Positions 35,237 through 43,741 of a stretch of 64,000 nucleotides of DNA are shown here, one piece after another. Numbering within the stretch: position 1 is the first letter of the stretch; every line of letters starts with the position of its first letter. The notes under the pieces were generated by a model, which did no database searches, was not told the DNA's origin, and saw only the letters and a list, made by a program, of their open reading frames with translations. The position numbers and the translations under genes were made by a program. This DNA comes from Dyella tabacisoli (GTDB lineage: Bacteria; Pseudomonadota; Gammaproteobacteria; Xanthomonadales; Rhodanobacteraceae). The stretch spans positions 1 to 64,000 of the forward strand of contig NZ_KZ857185.1 in NCBI RefSeq assembly GCF_003350925.1, read 5' to 3'.

Positions 35237-35827
35237 ATGAAGAAATCCCCGCTCGTCGTAGCCTTGCCGGCTCTGGCCCTATCTGCCTTGTTGCTGTCTG
35301 GTTGCGGCATGTTTCGTTCGCATAAAGCGTGGGAAGCGGCTAAGCAGGAGTCTCCGTTGGAGATACCGCCGGGCCTGGACACCCCGTCCACCAGCGCGGC
35401 GCTGGTCATTCCCGAGCCGGGCGCCAACAGCCCAACTGCCAATGGAGCTACGGCCCGTGCCGGCAAGGGTGGCGGCGTGATTGCCGATGGCTTCGTGTTG
35501 TCGGGCAATGTGGATGACAGCTACCGTCGTGTCGGCCAGGCGCTGGAGCAGGGCGATATCGGTTCGGTGGTTTCGCATGACGATGCGGCGCATACCTATA
35601 CGCTGAGTGTGATTGCTTCAGACGCACCGGCGAGCAAGCCTGGCCTGTTTGGTCGGCTGTTTGGCAGCAAGAAAAGTGGGGCTGCCGCTCCAGGTGCCGC
35701 CCCGCATCAGGTACTGGTCAGTATCGGCACCAGCGGCCAGAGCGCCAGCGAAGTGCGCGCACAGGGCGATTCCGGCGCGGTGGCCAAGGTGGTCGATACG
35801 CTCAAGTCGCGACTGAACGGCCGTTGA
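35237..35827 (+). CDS. bamC: outer-membrane assembly lipoprotein BamC-like
   Basis: The 196-residue lipoprotein has a signal peptide ending in a lipobox SALLLSGC (Cys near residue 24), after which an IPPGLDTP motif typical of the BamC N-terminal lasso is visible. The single globular domain (about residues 80-195) is shorter than E. coli BamC (344), which has two. It is the usual companion of dapA (old name dapX) and should belong to the BAM complex at the inner face of the outer membrane. A bidirectional terminator follows. Confidence 0.85.
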   Translation: MKKSPLVVALPALALSALLLSGCGMFRSHKAWEAAKQESPLEIPPGLDTPSTSAALVIPEPGANSPTANGATARAGKGGGVIADGFVLSGNVDDSYRRVGQALEQGDIGSVVSHDDAAHTYTLSVIASDAPASKPGLFGRLFGSKKSGAAAPGAAPHQVLVSIGTSGQSASEVRAQGDSGAVAKVVDTLKSRLNGR

Positions 35828-35850
35828 TCGCATAGTTTCATGCTCAAACA

Positions 35851-35880
35851 AAAAACGCCGCCCGGATGGGCGGCGTTTTT
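35851..35880. terminator. bidirectional intrinsic terminator between bamC and fdxA
   Basis: AAAAACGCCGCCC (35851-35863) and GGGCGGCGTTTTT (35868-35880) pair perfectly over 13 bp around GGAT. A-run and T-run on opposite sides fit termination in both directions between convergent genes. Confidence 0.93.
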
Positions 35881-35931
35881 GCGAGTGCCGGATTCACTGA
35901 TCCGATGAATTACTGAGAGCGTATGGGGTGC

Positions 35932-36255
35932 TCAGCGCTTCAGCTCGTCGAGTTTGTTGGGTTTGTTTTCCCAGTCTTTAGCGTCGGCTAGCCCGTCTTT
36001 ACGTTCGGTAATGACAGGCCAGTCTTTCGCCAGCTCGGCATTCAACGCGACGAAGCTCTCCTGGCCGGCAGGCACGTCGTCTTCGGGGTAGATCGCGTTG
36101 ATCGGGCACTCCGGCTCACATAGGGTGCAGTCGATGCACTCATCCGGATTGATGACCAGGAAGTTCGGGCCCTCGTGGAAAGCATCCACGGGGCAGACTT
36201 CAACGCAGTCGGTGTATTTGCACTTGATGCAGTTGTCGGTAACGACAAAGGTCAT
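35932..36255 (-). CDS. fdxA: 7Fe ferredoxin (3Fe-4S/4Fe-4S) FdxA
   Basis: This 107-residue electron carrier has two cluster motifs: [18 protein letters not shown] at about residues 9-26 and [16 protein letters not shown] at about residues 40-55. Length and the C-terminal extension after residue 60 match the Azotobacter FdI/FdxA type with one 3Fe-4S and one 4Fe-4S cluster. It is monocistronic, convergent with bamC, and preceded upstream by tRNA-Glu on the same strand. Confidence 0.95.
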   Translation of the reverse strand: MTFVVTDNCIKCKYTDCVEVCPVDAFHEGPNFLVINPDECIDCTLCEPECPINAIYPEDDVPAGQESFVALNAELAKDWPVITERKDGLADAKDWENKPNKLDELKR

Positions 36256-36304
36256 GATGTTGAGGGCTTGTGCTGATTTACCGCGGCCCGTGCCAGGCCG
36301 GAAT

Positions 36305-36380
36305 TGGCGCTCCCTACGAGGTTCGAACTCGTGTTCCCGCCTTGAGAGGGCGGTGTCCTAGGCCGCTAGACGAAGGGAGC
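36305..36380 (-). tRNA. tRNA-Glu(CUC)
   Basis: The 76-base tRNA has acceptor strands GCTCCCT and AGGGAGC, discriminator G and an encoded CCA. The anticodon stem CCGCC/GGCGG encloses CTCTCAA, giving anticodon CUC for GAG. The T-loop GAGTTCGAACCTC is standard. Confidence 0.96.
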
Positions 36381-36400
36381 GAAATGCACCGGAGCGCGCT

Positions 36401-36428
36401 AGTATAACGAAATCGTTTCGTCCGGCAA
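36401..36428 (-). promoter_or_regulatory. candidate promoter of tRNA-Glu
   Basis: On the minus strand TTGCCG (36428-36423) and TATACT (36406-36401) are spaced by 16 bases, with the -10 box ending 20 bases before the tRNA 5' end. Confidence 0.6.
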
Positions 36429-36581
36429 TGCCTGGGGCCCGCTTTCATGTCATGTGTTTCATGTCATGCCATCCAAGGCTAAAGTGCTGCCGCCTGACCG
36501 ATGCAATAACGGTATCGGTATGTGGCATGAACTACACATTGCCGCTCTGGGAGCAACTTTGGCTGCAAGGATCCACATCGT

Positions 36582-37940
36582 TTGAACTTGAAAGCAAGGA
36601 ACGACGCCACGCCCGTGTTGCGCATTATTCCGCGTGAGCAGCATGTGATTTCGCGCAAAAACATCAGTAAGGCAGCGCTACGCGTGCTGTACCGCTTGCA
36701 CGAAGCGGGTTATGCGGCCTATCTGGTCGGCGGCGCTGTGCGTGATTTACTGCTCAGCGGCCACCCGAAGGATTTCGACGTTGCCACCAATGCAACGCCC
36801 GACGAGGTCAAGAAGCTATTCCGCAACTGCCGCTTGATTGGCCGTCGCTTCCGGCTTGCCCATGTGGTGTACGGGCCCGAAATCATCGAGGTGGCGACTT
36901 TCCGGGGTACCGGCGAGGACGGCGGCGAAGGTGATCGGCATGTCGTGGATGGCCGCATCGTGCGGGACAACGTGTGGGGCACGATCGAAGAAGATGCCGT
37001 GCGCCGCGATTTCCGTGTTAACGCCTTGTATTACGACATCAGCGATTTCTCGGTACGTGACTACGTCGGCGGCATGCAGGACGTGCAGGACCGCGTATTG
37101 CGCCTGATCGGTGATCCGGTCACACGGTATCGCGAAGATCCCGTACGTATGCTGCGCGCGGCACGCCTGGCGGCCAAGCTCAACTTCCGTATCGATACGG
37201 CGGCGGCGGCGCCGTTCGAGGAGCTGGGGCCGCTGCTCGCCGATGCTGCGCCGGCAAGGCTGTTCGACGAATCGTTGAAGATGTTTCTGGGCGGGCATGG
37301 GCTCAAGAGCTTCCGCATGCTCGAACAATGCGGCCTGCTGAAGTTTATGTTTCCGGCGACGGCGCGCGCGCTCAAGCGCGGCGACGAGGCGCTGCGCTCG
37401 CTGATCGAGCAGGGTCTGACCAACACCGACGAGCGTATTGCCGAGGGCAAATCGGTGACGCCGGCATTCTTGTTTGCCGTATTGCTGTGGGGCGAGGTGC
37501 GCGACCAGGCACATGCCTGGATGGTCAAGGGCCTGGACAGTAACGAGGCCTGGGATCGAGCTGCCGCACATGTAGTGGCGGAGCAATGCCAGCGGGTAGC
37601 GATACCGCGCCGCTTCACGTTCACGATGGAAGAAATCTGGTCGTTGCAGCCGCGTTTTGAGCAGGTGCAGCGCAAGCGAGTGTTTCGCCTGATGGCACAT
37701 CCGCGTTTTCGTGCCGCGTTTGACTTTCTGCTGCTGCGCGCGCCCGAATCATCTGCGATGCGCGAGCTGGGGCAATGGTGGTCGCATGCACAGAAATTAC
37801 CGCATGAAACCTTGGCCGCGGCCTTGTCCGGTGTAGCTGATGCCGGGGTGGAGCCGGCTGTGAGCACGGCGACTGCGGCGAGCAAGCCGCGCAAGCGGCG
37901 GCGGCGGCGCAAAAGCAATGGCAAACCGGACGCGACGTGA
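36582..37940 (+). CDS. pcnB: poly(A) polymerase I
   Basis: The 452-residue enzyme adds poly(A) tails to RNA 3' ends and promotes decay. The nucleotidyltransferase core has AYLVGGAVRDLLL and the metal-binding DFDVATNATPDEV near residue 65, then VRRDFRVNALYYD and the EDPVRMLRAARLAAKL fingers. The C terminus is a basic tail with KPRKRRRRRKSNGK for RNA binding. A TTG start follows an AAGGAT ribosome-binding site. Its stop overlaps the folK start (GTGA). Confidence 0.95.
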   Translation: MNLKARNDATPVLRIIPREQHVISRKNISKAALRVLYRLHEAGYAAYLVGGAVRDLLLSGHPKDFDVATNATPDEVKKLFRNCRLIGRRFRLAHVVYGPEIIEVATFRGTGEDGGEGDRHVVDGRIVRDNVWGTIEEDAVRRDFRVNALYYDISDFSVRDYVGGMQDVQDRVLRLIGDPVTRYREDPVRMLRAARLAAKLNFRIDTAAAAPFEELGPLLADAAPARLFDESLKMFLGGHGLKSFRMLEQCGLLKFMFPATARALKRGDEALRSLIEQGLTNTDERIAEGKSVTPAFLFAVLLWGEVRDQAHAWMVKGLDSNEAWDRAAAHVVAEQCQRVAIPRRFTFTMEEIWSLQPRFEQVQRKRVFRLMAHPRFRAAFDFLLLRAPESSAMRELGQWWSHAQKLPHETLAAALSGVADAGVEPAVSTATAASKPRKRRRRRKSNGKPDAT

Positions 37941-38419
37941 CGCAAGCTTATGTTGCGTTAGGTAGCAATCTTGGTGATTCGCGCGGGCAATTGCTTGATG
38001 CGATGGATGCGCTTGCCGGGTTACCGCAAACCCGGTTGTTGGCGCGCTCGCGGCTTTATCGCACGCCGCCGTGGGGCAAGCTTGAGCAGCCGTCGTTCGT
38101 GAATGCCGCCGTATTGCTCGATACCGCGTTGACTCCGCATGAACTGCTCGACGCCATGTTGGCGATTGAGCGGGCCGCCGGACGCGTCCGTGATGGCGAG
38201 CGCTGGGGGCCGCGCATGCTGGATCTGGATCTGCTTCATATGGATGGCGTGCAAATGGATGACGCGCGCTTGACCCTGCCGCATCCGCGCATTGCCGAGC
38301 GCATTTTCGTGTTGCTTCCGCTGCATGACCTGACGCCTCAATTGCTGTTGCCTGGGCAAGGGCGCGTCGACCAGTTGCTTGTCGGGCTGAATGCCGCAGA
38401 CTGTGAGATCTTGTCTTGA
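37937..38419 (+). CDS. folK: 2-amino-4-hydroxy-6-hydroxymethyldihydropteridine pyrophosphokinase
   Basis: This 160-residue enzyme transfers pyrophosphate to the pterin in folate synthesis. It opens AYVALGSNLGDSRGQL, contains the FVNAAVLLDT strand, and has the signature ERWGPRMLDLDLLHMDG near residue 95 with the magnesium-binding aspartates. It starts at a GTG overlapping the pcnB stop by four bases, the conserved pcnB-folK coupling. panB follows after 66 bases, probably in the same operon. Confidence 0.95.
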   Translation: MTQAYVALGSNLGDSRGQLLDAMDALAGLPQTRLLARSRLYRTPPWGKLEQPSFVNAAVLLDTALTPHELLDAMLAIERAAGRVRDGERWGPRMLDLDLLHMDGVQMDDARLTLPHPRIAERIFVLLPLHDLTPQLLLPGQGRVDQLLVGLNAADCEILS

Positions 38420-38485
38420 GCAATAGCCTCCGCGCGCCGGATAATCGATTGCTTATGCATTTCCTTCGCTAATCAGGAACACGCC

Positions 38486-39313
38486 GTGTACGTGCAGAAC
38501 GCCAATACGCCTGTCCGCAAGCCAGTTACCGTGCCGGGGCTGCGTGCGATGAAGGCGGAAGGCCGCCAGATTGTCATGTTGACCGCCTACGACAGCAGCT
38601 TCGCCTGGCAATTAGAGACAGCCGGCATTGATGTGGCGCTGGTCGGTGACTCCTTGGGTATGGTGGTGCAGGGACATCGCAGCACCTTGCCGGTAACGCT
38701 CGATCACATGGTGTATCACACTGCGGCGGTGGCACGTGGCTTGTCGGCCACTTTGCTGGTCGCGGATTTGCCGTTCATGAGCGATCGCGACGTGCCGCAT
38801 GCGCTGGAAGCCGGCGCGCGACTGGTCGGCGAGGCTGGTGCCGCGATGGTGAAAATCGAAGGCGCTGCGCCGCATGTGCTCGATGCTATCAAGGCCCTGG
38901 TTGAGCGGGCGATCCCCGTTTGCGCCCATCTTGGCCTCACCCCGCAATCGGTGCATAAATTCGGCGGTTTCCGCATCCAGGGGCGCGAACAAGAGGCGGC
39001 CGAGCGGGTGCTGAAGGAGGCGTTGGCGGTCGAGGCGGCCGGGGCCGATTTGTTGGTCCTGGAGGGCGTGCCCGCCGCGCTTGGCGAACGCGTGACCCAG
39101 GCTGTGTCGATACCCGTGATTGGCATCGGTGCAGGCCCGCATTGCGATGGCCAGGTGCTGGTTCTGCACGATATGTTGGGTGTTACGCCGGGCAAACGGC
39201 CTAAGTTCAGCAAGGATTTCCTCGTTGGGCGCGATTCTGTCGCCGCGGCGATCAAGGCCTATGCCGACGATGTGCGCAGCGGTGCTTTCCCGGCGCCGGA
39301 ACATTGCTTCTAA
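38486..39313 (+). CDS. panB: 3-methyl-2-oxobutanoate hydroxymethyltransferase
   Basis: The 275-residue TIM-barrel enzyme transfers a hydroxymethyl group from methylene-tetrahydrofolate to ketoisovalerate, the first step to pantothenate. Motifs include [25 protein letters not shown] with a metal aspartate, VKIEGA and the catalytic region [14 protein letters not shown]. It starts with GTG after an AGGAA site. folK upstream supplies the folate branch and panC follows after 33 bases. Confidence 0.96.
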   Translation: MYVQNANTPVRKPVTVPGLRAMKAEGRQIVMLTAYDSSFAWQLETAGIDVALVGDSLGMVVQGHRSTLPVTLDHMVYHTAAVARGLSATLLVADLPFMSDRDVPHALEAGARLVGEAGAAMVKIEGAAPHVLDAIKALVERAIPVCAHLGLTPQSVHKFGGFRIQGREQEAAERVLKEALAVEAAGADLLVLEGVPAALGERVTQAVSIPVIGIGAGPHCDGQVLVLHDMLGVTPGKRPKFSKDFLVGRDSVAAAIKAYADDVRSGAFPAPEHCF

Positions 39314-39346
39314 AGCCTCTAGCCTCCAAAGTTTACTGAGTAAATT

Positions 39347-40192
39347 ATGCAGACAGTGCAAGATGCCGCGGCGCTACGTGCCGCGATCCGTGGCTGGCGT
39401 AGCCAAGGCCAGACCGTGGGTTTCGTGCCGACCATGGGCAATCTGCACGCCGGTCATCACGCGCTGATAAAGCTGGCGCGAGCACGCACCGATCGGGTGG
39501 TGGCCAGCATTTTCGTCAATCCCACTCAGTTTGGCCCGAACGAGGATTTCGAACGCTATCCGCGCACCTTGGTGCAAGATCAGGCCGGTCTGGCCGAGCA
39601 CGATTGTGATCTGCTATTCGCCCCCGAAGTGGCCACCCTTTATCCGTTTGGCGCGCAGGGCAGCGTCAGTTTGCGTGTGCCGCAACTTACCGAGACCTTG
39701 GAGGGCGCACACCGGCCCGGGCATTTCGACGGCGTCGCCACGGTGGTATGCAAGTTGTTCAATTTGGTGCAACCGGATATCGCGGTGTTCGGCCAGAAGG
39801 ATTTTCAGCAGCTCAAGGTGATTGAGCGGATGGTGCGTGATCTTTCGCTGCCGGTAAAAGTGATGGCAGCGCCAACGTTCCGTGCCGATGACGGCCTGGC
39901 GCTGAGTTCGCGCAATCAATACCTGTCCGTCACCGAGCGTGCCTTGGCGCCGCAGATCTATGCCACGTTGCTGCAAATACGGGAGCTGATGGCGAAGGGA
40001 CATGCCTGGCGGGTCATCGAGCAGGCTGCCGCGGCCAAATTGACCCGTGCCGGCTTCGTGCCCGACTACGTGGCGGTGCGGCGTGCCGAGGACCTGTCCG
40101 AGCCCGCTGACGATGAGCGCAGCGGCCTGGTGGCGCTGATCGCCGCCCGTTTAGGCCAGACCCGGCTGATCGACAACTTGCTGTTGGACTGA
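39347..40192 (+). CDS. panC: pantothenate synthetase
   Basis: The 281-residue ATP-dependent ligase joins pantoate to beta-alanine. It has the HIGH-like nucleotide motif TMGNLHAGHHALI near residue 30, SIFVNPTQFGPNEDFERYPR, the FGQKDFQQL segment and the KMSKS-like LSSRNQYLS near residue 187. The order panB-panC-panD is kept. Coupling with panD in one transcript is likely; the gap is about 100 bases. Confidence 0.96.
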   Translation: MQTVQDAAALRAAIRGWRSQGQTVGFVPTMGNLHAGHHALIKLARARTDRVVASIFVNPTQFGPNEDFERYPRTLVQDQAGLAEHDCDLLFAPEVATLYPFGAQGSVSLRVPQLTETLEGAHRPGHFDGVATVVCKLFNLVQPDIAVFGQKDFQQLKVIERMVRDLSLPVKVMAAPTFRADDGLALSSRNQYLSVTERALAPQIYATLLQIRELMAKGHAWRVIEQAAAAKLTRAGFVPDYVAVRRAEDLSEPADDERSGLVALIAARLGQTRLIDNLLLD

Positions 40193-40291
40193 ACGCCCCC
40201 AGATGGAGATCACCGGCACTGTTGCAGCGCAGCGTCGCCGGTTCGATAATCCCCGGCTACGCAGGCCGTTCCTGCTGGAATGAAACACGTC

Positions 40292-40678
40292 ATGAATCTG
40301 AATATGCTCAAGGCCAAGATCCACCGCGCGACGGTGACCCACGCTGAGTTGCATTACGAAGGCTCGATTGCGATCGACGGCCTGCTGCTCGATGCCTCCG
40401 GTATTCGCGAGTACGAGCAGATCCATGCCTGGAACATCAATAACGGCAAGCGCTTCGTTACCTATGCGCTGCGTGCCGAGAACGGCTCCGGGATCATCTC
40501 GGTGAATGGCAGTGCCGCCCATCGTGCACAGCCCGGCGACCTGATTATCATCGCCGCGTTCGCCCAGCTTGCCGAAGCCGAGGCAGAGCAGTTCCAGCCG
40601 ACCCTGGTCTATGTGGACGCGGACAATCGCATCTCGCATACCAATCGCAGCATCCCCACGCAGATGGCGGCAGCTTAA
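40292..40678 (+). CDS. panD: aspartate 1-decarboxylase proenzyme
   Basis: This 128-residue proenzyme makes beta-alanine from aspartate after self-cleavage at Gly24-Ser25 in HYEGS, which creates the pyruvoyl group. Starting at the ATG at 40292 puts the serine exactly at position 25; a start 12 bases upstream is also open. [16 protein letters not shown] and the later [12 protein letters not shown] are standard. It completes the panBCD set. A nested inverted repeat follows. Confidence 0.95.
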   Translation: MNLNMLKAKIHRATVTHAELHYEGSIAIDGLLLDASGIREYEQIHAWNINNGKRFVTYALRAENGSGIISVNGSAAHRAQPGDLIIIAAFAQLAEAEAEQFQPTLVYVDADNRISHTNRSIPTQMAAA

Positions 40679-40740
40679 ACGTGCTGGGGGTCTTGAGAGC
40701 GGTTTAAAGCGCCGCTACTCAAGCGCCATCTTCAGCACGT
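40679..40740. repeat. nested inverted repeat between panD and pgi
   Basis: The outer arms ACGTGCTG (40679-40686) and CAGCACGT (40733-40740) are perfectly complementary. Inside, CTTGAGAGCGG (40692-40702) pairs with CCGCTACTCAAG (40712-40723) with a single bulged base around TTTAAAGCG. It begins just after the panD stop and could end the pan transcript, although no U-tract follows. Confidence 0.7.
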
Positions 40741-40777
40741 AAGATCGGATGCTTCGTCAGTCACTGTACGAGCATCC

Positions 40778-42448
40778 ATGCTATTTGAGCGTCGCGTCCC
40801 CTTGTTTGCCGATCACGCACAGCGCCTTGCGCAGACTTCGCTACGCGAGCTGCTGAACGATATTCCGCGTGGCGAGCGCTTACGTCAGCGGTGGGGGCCG
40901 ATCCTGCTCGACTTGAGTCGACAGAAGCTCGATAACCAGGCCCTGGATGCGCTCGGAGCCCATGTCGAGGCGAGCGGTTGGCAACAGGCGCGTGATGCGA
41001 TGTTTGCCGGGGCGTCGATCAACACATCGGAAAACCGTGCGGTGCTGCATACCGCGCTGCGCGCCAGCGTTGCGCAGTTGCCGTCGCCGGCACCGCGTGA
41101 AGCCTTGCAAGAGATCGAGCAGACGTTGCAGCGGATCGACAAGCTGGTCCAGGCGATCGGTCAGGGCGAGGCGGCCAGTCTGGGTCTGCCGGCAACGATT
41201 ACGGATGTGGTCAATATCGGTATCGGCGGCTCCGATCTCGGTCCGCGTTTGGCAGTGCGGGCACTTGCACCGTTTCATGTGCCGCATATACGTAGTCACT
41301 TTCTGACCAATGTGGATGGCCAGTCTGCCCATGATTTGATGCGTCAGTTGGATCCCAGGCGCACCTTGGTGATCGTTGTTTCTAAAACGTTCACTACGCA
41401 AGAGACCCTGCTCAACGGCAATGTGCTGCGCGATTGGATAGCGCGTGCCTATGACGGTGATGAACGTCTGGTGGCGCGGCATTTTCTTGCGGTCAGCGCG
41501 AGCCCGGCTGCTGCCCAGGCATGGGGCGTTCCCGCCGCGCACATTTATCCCATGTGGGATTTTGTCGGTGGGCGGTTTTCGTTATGGTCCGCCGTAGGCC
41601 TTTCATTGGCTTTGGCGATTGGCATGGAGCATTTTCGTGCCTTGCTGACCGGTGCGGCAGGTGTCGACGATCATTTCCGCACGGCGCCATGGCAGCGCAA
41701 CTTGCCGGTGCTGCTCAGTCTGGTCGAATATTGGAACCGTGATGTGCAACGGCATACCAGCCGTGCAGTGGTCCCTTATGCGGACCTGCTTGGCGATCTG
41801 ACCTCTTACCTGCAGCAATTGGAGATGGAGAGCCTGGGCAAGCAAGTGACGCCGCAGGGCGATGCCGTGAGTGGCCCGACAGCACCGGTGGTGTGGGGCA
41901 GCGTGGGTACTAACGCGCAGCATGCTTATTTTCAGGCGTTGCATCAGGGCACCGATGTTGTGCCGTTGGAATTCATCGGCGTGGTTAAGCCAGCGCATCC
42001 ATTGCGTGCCAATCACGATGCACTGCTTTCCAATCTGCTGGCCCAGGCTGCGGCACTTGCGTTGGGCAAGACCTTTGCAGAGGCCTTGGCCGAGGCAAAA
42101 GATGGCGGTGCGGAGGCCTTGGCCGAGGCTAAAGAAGGTGGCGATGCCACGCGTCGCGCGTTGGCTGCGCAGCGTACCTTTCCAGGCGATCGTCCAAGTA
42201 CCGTGATTCTGCTGGATGCGTTGACGCCGGAGAGTCTGGGTGCACTGATCGCGCTGTATGAGCACAAAGTATTCATGCTCGGCCATCTATGGGGCATCAA
42301 TGCCTTCGACCAATGGGGTGTGGAGCTGGGCAAAGGCATCGCCCGGCAAATTCTGCCGGCCCTGGATGGAACGGCTGAGCAACGGGCGGGTTTCGATTCC
42401 GCTACTCGCGCGCTGATCGAAGCGATCCAGGAGCGCCGCGAAGGCTGA
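40778..42448 (+). CDS. pgi: glucose-6-phosphate isomerase
   Basis: The 556-residue enzyme interconverts glucose-6-phosphate and fructose-6-phosphate. Sugar-binding segments are NIGIGGSDLGPRLAVRAL and VSKTFTTQETLLN, the catalytic glutamate lies in the segment VWGSVGTNAQHAYFQAL-like region, and the C terminus has HLWGINAFDQWGVELGK with the catalytic lysine. A 33-base tandem duplication (42080-42112 and 42113-42145) gives EALAEAKDGGA then EALAEAKEGGD, lengthening a loop. It ends 9 bases before the convergent queG stop. Confidence 0.96.
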   Translation: MLFERRVPLFADHAQRLAQTSLRELLNDIPRGERLRQRWGPILLDLSRQKLDNQALDALGAHVEASGWQQARDAMFAGASINTSENRAVLHTALRASVAQLPSPAPREALQEIEQTLQRIDKLVQAIGQGEAASLGLPATITDVVNIGIGGSDLGPRLAVRALAPFHVPHIRSHFLTNVDGQSAHDLMRQLDPRRTLVIVVSKTFTTQETLLNGNVLRDWIARAYDGDERLVARHFLAVSASPAAAQAWGVPAAHIYPMWDFVGGRFSLWSAVGLSLALAIGMEHFRALLTGAAGVDDHFRTAPWQRNLPVLLSLVEYWNRDVQRHTSRAVVPYADLLGDLTSYLQQLEMESLGKQVTPQGDAVSGPTAPVVWGSVGTNAQHAYFQALHQGTDVVPLEFIGVVKPAHPLRANHDALLSNLLAQAAALALGKTFAEALAEAKDGGAEALAEAKEGGDATRRALAAQRTFPGDRPSTVILLDALTPESLGALIALYEHKVFMLGHLWGINAFDQWGVELGKGIARQILPALDGTAEQRAGFDSATRALIEAIQERREG

Positions 42449-42457
42449 GAGGGTGTC

Positions 42458-43531
42458 CTATGACGAGGACTGTCGCGCCAGAGCCCAGGCAACATGCTCG
42501 CGCACGATGGCTGACGGATGCTCGGCACGCGCCTGCAATGCCAGTAACACCTCGGCGGAATGCGGTGCGTTGCCCAACGCCACCGCGATGTTGCGCAACC
42601 AGCCCTCATAGCCCGTGCGGCGGATCGCCATGCCTTCGGTGCGCTTGAGAAACTCGTCTTCGCTCCAGTCGAATAGTTCAACCAGTTTGGCGCCATCGAG
42701 GCTGTGACGCGGGGCGAAATCAGGCTCGACCGCCTCCTGCGCGAACTTGTTCCACGGGCAAATAAGCTGGCAGTCGTCACAACCAAAGATGCGATTGCCC
42801 ATCGGCGCGCGTAGTTCTTCGGGAATGCTGCCTTTCAATTCGATCGTGAGATAGGAAATGCAGCGCCGCGCGTCGAGCCGGTACGGGGCGACGATGGCCT
42901 GGGTCGGGCAGATATCGATGCAGCGGCGGCAACTGCCGCAGTGCGCGCTGGCAGGTTCGTCGCTGGGAAGCGGCAGGTCGGTATACAACTCGCCAAGAAA
43001 GAAATAAGAGCCGGCGCGGCGATTGATAAGCACGGTGTGCTTGCCGATCCAGCCGATGCCGGCATTGCGCGCCAGCGCTTTTTCCAGCACCGGGGCCGAG
43101 TCGACATAGGCGCGATAGCCGAAGTCGCCGATGGCGGCGTGAATACGTTCGGCCAGTTTCTGCAACCGGTTGCGCATCAGCTTGTGGTAGTCGCGTCCCA
43201 GCGCGTAACGCGCCACATAGCCCGTGGACGGATCGTTGATGACATCCCAGGCATTGCGGGTGCCTGGCGGCACGTAATCCATGCGTACTGAAATCACCCG
43301 CAGCGTGCCTGGCTCAAGTTCGGCCGGCCGGCTGCGTTTGCTGCCATGACGAGCCATGTACTCCATTTCACCGTGATGGCCGTCATCGAGCCAACGCTGC
43401 AGATGTAATTCGTCGTCACCAAGATGGGTGCCGGTAATGCCTGCCTCGGCAAACCCCAATTCGCGCGCCCAGCGTTTGATATCGCCGGCCAGGGCGATGT
43501 AGTCAGGTGAGGTGAGGGCGGTGGCGGACAT
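42458..43531 (-). CDS. queG: epoxyqueuosine reductase
   Basis: This 357-residue cobalamin-dependent iron-sulfur enzyme performs the last step of queuosine synthesis in tRNA. Two 4Fe-4S motifs are visible: CGSCRRCIDICPTQAI near residue 195 and CDDCQLICPWNKFA near residue 250. A C-terminal HEAT-like segment ends ALAVQA/HVAWAL-like helices. The alternative family name is YjeS. It is divergent from nnr; in many proteobacteria nnr, tsaE and queG are neighbours, as here. Confidence 0.94.
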   Translation of the reverse strand: MSATALTSPDYIALAGDIKRWARELGFAEAGITGTHLGDDELHLQRWLDDGHHGEMEYMARHGSKRSRPAELEPGTLRVISVRMDYVPPGTRNAWDVINDPSTGYVARYALGRDYHKLMRNRLQKLAERIHAAIGDFGYRAYVDSAPVLEKALARNAGIGWIGKHTVLINRRAGSYFFLGELYTDLPLPSDEPASAHCGSCRRCIDICPTQAIVAPYRLDARRCISYLTIELKGSIPEELRAPMGNRIFGCDDCQLICPWNKFAQEAVEPDFAPRHSLDGAKLVELFDWSEDEFLKRTEGMAIRRTGYEGWLRNIAVALGNAPHSAEVLLALQARAEHPSAIVREHVAWALARQSSS

Positions 43532-43563
43532 GGGCGTATTTTAGGGGAAGGGGGGGTAAGAGC

Positions 43564-43584
43564 GGGGAACGGGGAATGGGGAAC
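43564..43584. repeat. three GGGGAAC/T units, inverted relative to the microsatellite
   Basis: GGGGAAC, GGGGAAT and GGGGAAC occur in a row. They are the reverse complement of the units at 43675-43723 about 90 bases away, so up to 21 bases could pair across a T-rich spacer. Confidence 0.75.
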
Positions 43585-43674
43585 GTGCAGACTGATGGGT
43601 GGTTGCGGCGCCGCGTTCTTTTTTGATTTTTCTTTGGTTTTGCTCTTGCTTTTTTGCTCCTGCTTTTTAGGCTT

Positions 43675-43728
43675 TTCCCCGTTCCCCGTTCCCCGTTCCC
43701 CGTTCCCCGTTCCCCGTTCCCCGTTCCC
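43675..43728. repeat. 7-bp microsatellite upstream of nnr
   Basis: Seven perfect copies of TTCCCCG (43675-43723) plus a partial TTCCC end directly before a TATAAT hexamer. Copy number could vary by slippage. It is in the queG-nnr divergent gap. Confidence 0.92.
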
Positions 43729-43734
43729 TATAAT
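43729..43734 (+). promoter_or_regulatory. consensus -10 box immediately before nnr
   Basis: TATAAT ends seven bases before the nnr ATG (43742), so a transcript from it would start at or next to the start codon and be leaderless. No TTGACA-like -35 exists; the -35 position falls inside the microsatellite. Position and perfect match are the only evidence. Confidence 0.45.
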
Positions 43735-43741
43735 TCCCCGC

